A DNA stretch of 64,000 bases, taken from Gymnothorax reevesii. Taxonomy: Eukaryota > Chordata > Actinopteri > Anguilliformes > Muraenidae. The notes under the pieces were generated by a model that was given only the letters and a program-made list of their open reading frames with translations, was not told the DNA's origin and did no database searches. Numbering within the stretch: the first letter of the stretch is position 1; every line of letters begins with the position of its first letter. The translations under genes were made by a program, and so were the position numbers. This document shows positions 57,061 to 64,000 of this stretch, piece by piece. Where the stretch lies: the NCBI GenBank assembly GCA_029721435.1, contig CM056576.1:110960666-111024665 (forward strand), in the 5' to 3' direction.

Positions 57061-57563
57061 CAGTTCCCTCCCACCAAACCGAACAAAGAGAGGCGTATCA
57101 TTGGAATATGTGGAGTCTCTGATTTCATTTGAGCTATTGAGCATGTGGCATAAAGCTGCGGTAGTATCAAAATTGTGGCAAGTGGGTTAACTACTGTAGG
57201 GATTTTGGTGTTTTGTAATTCATTTAGTTGGTGTCGGAATTGTGTTTGGAGCATGTAAAAATAGCTCATAAATTCTTGTAGGTTCTTCTGTTTATTTTGA
57301 TGAGCAGCATGACTATATTGTTGCATGAATAAGGCTTCATTTTTTGCAGTTTCTTCTGGTGTGTTCATGCTTATAGGGTTAAGTACAGTAATACTGATTG
57401 ACTGATTAGGAAAATGGATTTTTGGTCGCTGGGAGCATATTGTGAATGTTGCATGCAAATCTATGGGTTGAATATTCTTTAAACTTTTGACTAAGGCTTG
57501 CTGTACCATGGTAGTGATCCTCAGAACTGTTCTAACACCTGGTGGAGAGCAGGTGGTATCTTT
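56997..57563 (-). other. unrecognised ~170-190-codon open frame
   Basis: The frame is open from about 57563; the first ATG is at 57509 and the stop at 56997. The peptide has the phrase IQPIDLHATFTICSQRPKIH and a glutamine/asparagine-rich helical middle (EEFxQQYSHAAHQNKQKN-like). No motif, signal peptide or membrane segment recognised. It is the longest frame of non-biased composition in the right half and abuts the AT-rich subrepeats, so it may be the last exon of an unknown transposon protein. I make no functional claim. Confidence 0.3.
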
Positions 57564-60460
57564 GAGCCATTGTCAAGGATACATGGAATCAGGCGATGCT
57601 TGGATTTTTAGGCACGTTTTGATCTGATCAAAATACAATACTGCAGCCTCAGTAGAGACTCTCATTTAATGAAGCACTGTATTCATTATAACTTTGGCAT
57701 TATTTCATTACTGGCCTGTTAAATGTAGATACATTGAGAAATCATTAAAAAATACACAATGTAAATTATTTGTGATAACCCACTAAATTGGGTGTGAACC
57801 AAATTAAAATTGCCGACACCCTTATCATTAAAATGCCATTAATGGCAGCTTTAAGTGACCCTGAAATTAATGTCAATTTTCTTCAAATGCACAGTAACGT
57901 AGTACATTCATTCCACAGAACTGTAAAGAACTAGTGAAGTCCAAGAACAGTGATATGTCCTCAGAAGAATCTCAACAGTATTGCCAGAGTATTATTTTCC
58001 CTTCTGCAAAACCAGAAGTCAGCCAACTGTTTCTCCTCTTTCCAAGATTTGCTCATGACGTCTCGTACATAAAATGCGCAGTGGATGTTGTTCATGATTT
58101 GGACATCAAGTATTTTGTTGGGAAAAGAAGAGAAAGTCCATGATGGAAAAGACCTGGAGATGAGGGGAGCAATTATTCCATGGGGTCACAAGGAGACTCA
58201 AAGACTGCAGGGAAAAAAAAGAAAAAAAGAAAGTGTTCTGTGCCTTTTCACTCATTCAGACAGGTGTATCAGGGAGGGAGAGTGATTTTGCCACTGCACT
58301 GGCTTTGAATCAGTCAATAATGGCTTTAGCTACATTGATTTTGGCAGAGGCTTTGGGGCGTGTAATGTAGCTTTTCCACTGTGACTAAATCCCTATTATG
58401 TAGTGATTCATGAAACATTCAAGTCAAAACTAAATAAATAGTTGCGGCTCAGGATAACCCTTCTTTAAATATGCATGCTTGCCAGTAAAGCCAGACCAGT
58501 CAAAAGCAGATTGAGGATGATTATCTCAGAGCCTTCACAAGATTTGTGATGGCCCTAGCGATGGCAATGAAAAAAAGTATTTAACGATATGTCAAAGCTT
58601 GTGAAGCTTCCTAGCATTCTGACAGCAACATATTTCACATGGCGAGCAAACATCACTAGAGTTAGAAGCAGGCAAGGCTATTACATGCCGTATAAAATAC
58701 ACTGAATCCAGTAAGATAAATGAACAAATTTAAAATCACTAGTCCATCACAGATGAAGATAAATCTATTAATCCAAATGCTGGAAGTTGCAAACAAGTTC
58801 AAAGATTGTGGCAGAGATTATTGAAATCTCCATCAGTTGAGTTACCAGAGTTTTTTTTTAATTCTTTAATGAAACAGTACAGGGTCAATCCCCACTCGGC
58901 CATGTTAACAATGCGCCCGTTGTTTCTTCCATAAGAACCAGGTGTGTGCAGTCCAGCATTATCATCTTCAGAATTTCTGAAAGCTAGGGCTGTGAGGGTG
59001 GGCCAAAATTCCTAACACGGCATTTCTTGTGCTTAGGGCCAGCTGTGCATAGATCAATGTGTCAGCGTGATTTTCATCTAACAGGCCCACTGGCAGAATA
59101 CAAACATTCTCTTGTTTCCAAGGTCTCACTTGGCAATAGACACTGGCTGCATGCAAATTGGATCAACACAAAGCTGAGGTTTTTGAAAGTTATGAATTAT
59201 CTACAATATTATTCTGTTGATTGCAATGTCTATACCCATATGCATATTCAGAGGCACAAACTTTTCTCATTTTGGATTGAAACTGGCGTTGTGAGTTGCT
59301 TTTTTCAACCTCCTGGTCTTGTTTGGCTACTCCAAGGTAATTTGAGTCCCAGAGAAAGTCTGGGAATAAGCTGGAGTAATGGTTATCGATGGCAAAGCAG
59401 AAACATTATATAATCAGATTCGCTGGAAAATGGCCTTATTCTGCAGCAACTGCAGTATGCCTGAGTGAAGAGGTCCACAGTAACGAACTGATCATCATAA
59501 GGGGTTTCAATTTCACCAATTTGGACTGATATACTGGCTGATATAATAGCACCTGGCTGATATAAAATCTTACCCCACGAGAGTTCATTTATCTAACTGC
59601 AATGCTCATGACCCAAACCATTTATCTTCAATAAACTAATCCTGCCCCAGACAAGATATTGCGTAGAGTGATTCAACAAAATTCTTTTGAATAGCAAAAG
59701 AAATTTCAATACCGTGCATTTATTTTACTTTATAGTCTTGCAATGTTTTGCATGAATACTTTTATGCTTCAGATTTGTGGATCCAGACCGATTCAAGTAA
59801 ATGATACAAATTACTGGATGACACTTTTTTGTGTATTCATGATCATGGTGGTACTTTCAGGCAAACAGATTGTGGGTAGTTACCGTATTAGGCAGTGCTT
59901 GAGATGACAAAAAAGCAATGACAATTAAAATGAGTTCATAGAAATCAATTCAGGAGCTTGATAAAAGTAAAACCCTTGTCAAGCAAGCTAGCGGAAATGG
60001 TATTTTAAACTACTTTGTTGATCGTGAAATGCATCTTTTTTTTTAAGATGAACAAACCTGGTCATTTTACGTTTAGTAACGTACATAGAACTCCTGCCTT
60101 CATTCTTCTAAGTGTGCTGTACTTATTGTTTATTATTGGATATTCTAATTACTAATTGAAATTAAATATTTTTGGTTTTAATAGTGATTTTATCTGACTG
60201 ATTACTAGCTTTGAGGATTTCCTGCAATACCAAATTCATATCCAGCCGGAAGGATCATAATGACAAATGCGTCTTGATTGTCCATTCTCCCCATTTCGTG
60301 TATCCTTCGTGGCATGTCCCCTACAGTGTGTTAAGTAGGGACAATACTTTAAAAATATTTTGATTTGAATAAAATACTTTGTATGTATTTACATCACATT
60401 CAGGTGCAGCACATGGCCACACAGACACTGAAAAGTTCTTTCATACATCCATTCCATTTA
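57564..60460. other. no recognisable gene
   Basis: Long AT-rich stretch. The 128-codon plus frame at 59027-59413 shows no domain. No repeats identified with confidence. Confidence 0.6.
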
Positions 60461-60765
60461 CAGTATCTCACAAAAGTGAGTACACCCCTCACACTTCGAC
60501 AATTAATTTATTATATCTTTTCAAGGGACAACATGACAGAAATGAAACCTGAATATATTCTACAGTAGTCATTGTACAATATCTGTGGCGGTGTAGATTT
60601 ACTGCACTGTTCAAATAACCGAACAGTCACTATTTCCAAAATGGGTGGAAACAAAAGTGAGTACACCTTACCGTCAACATGCCAAATTGTGTCCATAGTG
60701 TCAATATTTAGTGTGACCACCATTGTCGTCCAGCACTGCCTTGCCTCTCCTATCTCCGAGTATTC
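60461..60765 (+). mobile_element. Tc1-type element end
   Basis: ACAGTATCTCACAAAAGTGA and GTACACCCCTCACA form the terminal repeat of a common fish Tc1 family. GGTGGAAACAAAAGTGAGTA (60642-60661) is the internal repeat, and GTGTCAATATTTAGTGTG then CAGCACTGCCTTG is the non-coding to antisense C-terminal transposase transition. It stops near 60765 and is followed by unrelated sequence with a T-run (60798-60818). Confidence 0.8.
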
Positions 60766-62595
60766 AAATCAACGTTATTCAAATTCACAGGCTAAAATTT
60801 TTTTTTTTTTTTTTTTTAGTCAACCCAAGGCAGTATTTCATTGGAACGTGGACCTGATCAATCAACGCGATGCACTGGCCTATTACTAAGTAGATTATTA
60901 AAATATTTGTTCTAAAACTTTTGTTTTAAAGTGCTGTGTATTCGTGATTTTTATCACAGAAGCATTTTTCTTGATCCTGCCAATGTTAATTCCAGCAGTT
61001 TAAAATACAATTAGCTTTTTTGGGCACCCTTTACAGCACATTTTCGCCTTAAAAGGAGCTTTTTAAGCCTCAACAATTAGCAGATATCTTTAAATCGTTT
61101 CTAGCCGTAAAATTGATTCAAATTATGTCCAGGAAGTATCATTCCACATTTGGAACTGTGCTACCACCGCAGCTCATAACCTTAATGGAATAGATTGCAA
61201 AGACTCTCTGAAACTTGACTGTCTCATTGCCTATGATTCCTTTAAGAATCGACTGTTGGAGAGGTTACTTGAGGAGGCCAGATGTAGTTGCCTAGTATTG
61301 AACTTGTTCTCTGTCCATTGCACTTGAAGTTTTTTTTTTTTTTAAATTAAGTCAAAGTTCTAACCTTACGCCTAGGTCACAGTGCCTGCTTGAGCAGTGT
61401 GCATGCACCATGGAGCCTTTTGTTTTTGTTTTATGTTCATGGTTTAGAGGAGCCACACCATTCGCGTGAGCAGCATGGCTCGCGCAACTCTCTCAACTGT
61501 TGCAGCACCTCATCTAGACATTAGTGATCTCACCTATTTTTTCTGCAACACACAGTTCACAGCAAAACTTGAAGGTTTAATGGTCTGGGATAAGATTACT
61601 GACATCATACAAGCAAGATATGCATCTTTAGCTTAAGCAGTTTCAATATGTGTATCTTAAGAGTATGTCTGAGACATTTTCAATATCGGTATGACAATAG
61701 TGGTCATGTGGCCACCTTCGAGCATATTGGATCATTGTCAATGTTTGCGGGGGTCTGGGGGCCCCCAAGTGAAATAAAGAGGTACAACCCTTGAATAAGG
61801 CTTATTTTCACCTCTCTGCACTACAAGGGTGACGAGATTCCCAGAAATACCTATCCAAACAATTTCACATTTCCAGAGAAATATGACGAGTAAACAAAAA
61901 AAATTAAAAGGAGAGCATACTTGAATAAATTTAGAAATAGAGATGAGCCATGCAGGTAGTCGATTTCAACTTTAGTGCAGGATTAGTCCTAGTCCTGAAA
62001 TGTTTCCGATTAAGAATCGCACAATTAATTTCCTGAATAATAAATACCAATATGTTCCTAACAATGATTAAGACGTGATAACGACAAAGAGGTGACAAGG
62101 CTGCAATATGAGATTGTAGGAATGGAAATGATTGGCATTATTAGTAAGACACTAATGAGCACCAAACAAATTAGACCACCACCTTATGTAAGGTTTATGT
62201 CGCAGCTGCCCTAAATTAACAGTATTGGTAATTACCAAAATAATTTTAATGTTTCTGTAATGGTTAGTCCACAAGTAGGCGCTAGCTCTTTAACTGAAAT
62301 TATATTTTTAATGCTAAAATATAATTATCCATGAATTATTGAATTCACTGTTTTACAAAAAAGCTGAAAAAATTTTTTAGCACAAAAGAGAAATTTTGTC
62401 TGAAATGCACATAGGAAGCTGGATAATTTCTTCATCCATCCCCATGTAACTCATCGATGAGCCACAATTTTATTTTATTCATACATGGGTTCATAGTCAA
62501 TGAGTTTGTTTGCATGATTGATATTGTTCCATACTAACACATCAGTGGCCTTTATGAAGTGTATGACAATTCATTGCAATATAAATAACTTTGTT
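60766..62595. other. no recognisable gene
   Basis: AT-rich. 61130-61325 reads LNGIDCKDSLKLDCLIAYDS and FKNRLLERLLEEARCSCLVL on the plus strand, up to a stop at ~61324. This looks like the C-terminal tail of a LINE or transposon protein, but I cannot place it. The rest shows nothing. Confidence 0.45.
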
Positions 62596-63590
62596 CTGTA
62601 GAGTTGCATATCTCATTGCAAAAGGACCTTCAAAAAATGTGCTGGTCTGAAAGGACATCTATTCACAAATCATAAGGAAAGTGTGATTGAGCCCAGATTG
62701 AGTGTGTCAGTGGATTGAATATGATTGAGTATGTCTGATGTGCCAAGTTGACTTCTGCAGTGATAAATGTGAAAAGTTTTATTCTCATCTTCAAGTGCAC
62801 ATCAAAAAAAGGACGAGCAGTTATTCATTTCTGGACTCATTTGTCCAGAAATTGTTAAAGTGGTGAGGGAAATTTAATATAGTCCTCCATTGACCAAGAA
62901 ACTGTAGCTGGAAGAAGTGGCACTCATTATGACAGTGATTTGCTGGGTGACTTGAAGCTTGATGCTGCTGACAATACTGATTATTTGGAGGTTAGCCTGG
63001 ATAATATTGACGATACATTAATTTTGAGGAGTCGTGCTTTTTTAACTGAACTGCAAGTAAAGTTGCTGCTTTCTTCCTCCGCCATTTTGATAATCTTTGA
63101 AGATTTGCGAGCAATATATGACATCACAGTCACAATTATTTTTCAGACTAAATAAAGAGTTCCACATGCAGGGGATTCCAGATGATGATCTCAGGACTCT
63201 TACTGATGACCTTCGAGCAGAAGATCTTTTTTGGACTATCAGTGCTCACACACTGAAATCAGATCAATGCAAAAAGACTGTTCAAGAATCAATTTAATTA
63301 TATTGAACCAGTGCCTATATATCTGGGACTAAATGAAGCAGGCAAAGAGAGCTTTGCTCAATATGTTCCCATTATAAAAAGCACTTGAAGTTCTTTTATG
63401 TTCCAAGTCTGTGAATGTACGATACAGTCAAGTGAATGACTGTACTCAAACTAAGGATGTCTTTCAAGATGTGTGAAGTGGAGAAAAAATTACCGAGAAC
63501 TGTTTAAGCTTCTTTAAGCTTAATACTTAATCAGGATCTTTTCAAAGTTCTGAACCCAATTACCTAAGGAAAAAAGTGCCACAAAATACT
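62596..63590 (+). pseudogene. C2H2-type teleost transposon-associated protein, decayed
   Basis: Two C2H2-like fingers (SHCKRTFKKCAGLKGHLFTN and DKCEKFYSHLQVHIKKG, 62609-62810) are followed by GRSGTHYDSDLLGDLKLD, RSRAFLTELQVKLLLSSS and IEPVPIYLGLNEAGKESFAQ then YVPIIKST (63300-63388). This order resembles a multicopy teleost protein family (finger, helical FLL-LQ-KH part, YVPI motif) that I associate with DNA transposons without knowing the superfamily. At least four frame changes or stops. Confidence 0.45.
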
Positions 63591-64000
63591 TGCCATACGT
63601 GGGAGTCTTGTAGCTGCTCCAACCCAAACCTTGAACGGGGACGTACCTGGGATGGGAAATCAGACATAGAGAGGGTTAGTTGTTGCTCCTCATCTTCCAG
63701 AGATGCCAAGGCTTACGTCTTAGGCGTGAGTCTCTCCTTTTAGTGGTATTCATGTTTCTGTGCCATAGTCAGCAATTATTAAATCAAAGCGCACTGAAGA
63801 AATTCACTTGTGGAATTTAAGTCATTGTGTGATGGGTACTGGCAGTGGACGCCAAGAGCAAGACGCACAGTGTGCTGAGAGACTAAAAGCAGATAAAAAT
63901 AACGAGGCTCACGCTACCAACGGGCCTGCCGTCGTGGTAAAAAAACAGGCGAGCTCGAGGAAAACAAAGGAAAGGGGAAATAAACTAAATACTCCCTTAC
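63591..64000. other. unclassified; possible LTR-like end
   Basis: More GC-balanced than the preceding AT-rich DNA. 63840-64000 resembles retroelement non-coding sequence, but nothing diagnostic is present before the window ends. Confidence 0.3.

Noticed and set aside
59027..59413. 128-codon plus-strand open frame
   Set aside because: Sequence looks random for protein (scattered Cys and Trp, no pattern) and has no homology I recognise.

Overview
The window looks like intergenic DNA from a ray-finned fish, most likely a teleost. The evidence is a mixture of element types typical of fish: several Tc1/mariner copies, Rex3/RTE and CR1 LINEs, hAT, piggyBac, Kolobok-like and PIF/Harbinger elements, a Penelope-like tail, LTR pieces and tRNA-derived SINEs. 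I cannot name the species. I see no intact host protein gene, rRNA, tRNA or CRISPR array. Open frames are short, and nearly all that I recognise are decayed transposase or reverse-transcriptase fragments. Element names are from memory of families, not from a database search.

Layout. 1-9.2 kb: an LTR-like end, a long-TIR element containing a 324-bp tandem duplication, a Kolobok-like end, a Tc1 C-terminal half with a DD34E pair, and a 1.2-kb TIR element. 9.2-13.6 kb: a 2.1-kb element with about 450-bp terminal inverted repeats full of AATACAAT motifs, then the first of three copies of a family with GGGCTCTAATTTC ends and 3-bp target duplications. 14.2-20.6 kb: a MITE carrying a SINE, a CR1 LINE (minus), and a decayed hAT (minus) that contains a 92-bp exact copy of the nearby CR1. 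21.3-23.1 kb: a paired duplication and a seven-unit tandem array with a period near 170 bp. 27.3-36.2 kb: a nested stack in which an old TZF28-like element was hit by a hAT (itself hit by another hAT carrying a pogo fragment) and by a 5.3-kb element (itself hit by piggyBac, itself carrying the second GGGCTCTAATTTC copy and another repeat). Several of these levels show clear target-site duplications.

36-64 kb: a truncated Tc1, LTR and Penelope-like tails, a Kolobok-like element with a THAP exon at one end and a convergent exon resembling the P2X7 C-terminal domain at the other, more Tc1 remnants, a G-rich minisatellite with a long minus-strand open frame, the third GGGCTCTAATTTC copy with a strong hairpin, a second THAP exon copy, a Rex3-like LINE end, a Harbinger Myb/SANT pseudogene, an unrecognised 170-residue open frame beside an AT-rich repeat, and a decayed C2H2-type transposon-associated protein. 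The stretches between (about 23-27, 36-38, 39.5-41, 43.4-44.8, 46-48, 51-52, 54.5-55.3, 57.5-60.4 and 61-62.6 kb) are AT-rich with no recognisable gene. Some carry clustered homeodomain-type sites and could hold conserved noncoding elements.

The parts do not form a pathway. The window is best read as a record of successive transposon insertions. The strongest observations are the 92-bp exact patch, the two-ended THAP/P2X7-like element, the dated insertion stack, and the GGGCTCTAATTTC family with an internal MITE at the same place in two copies.
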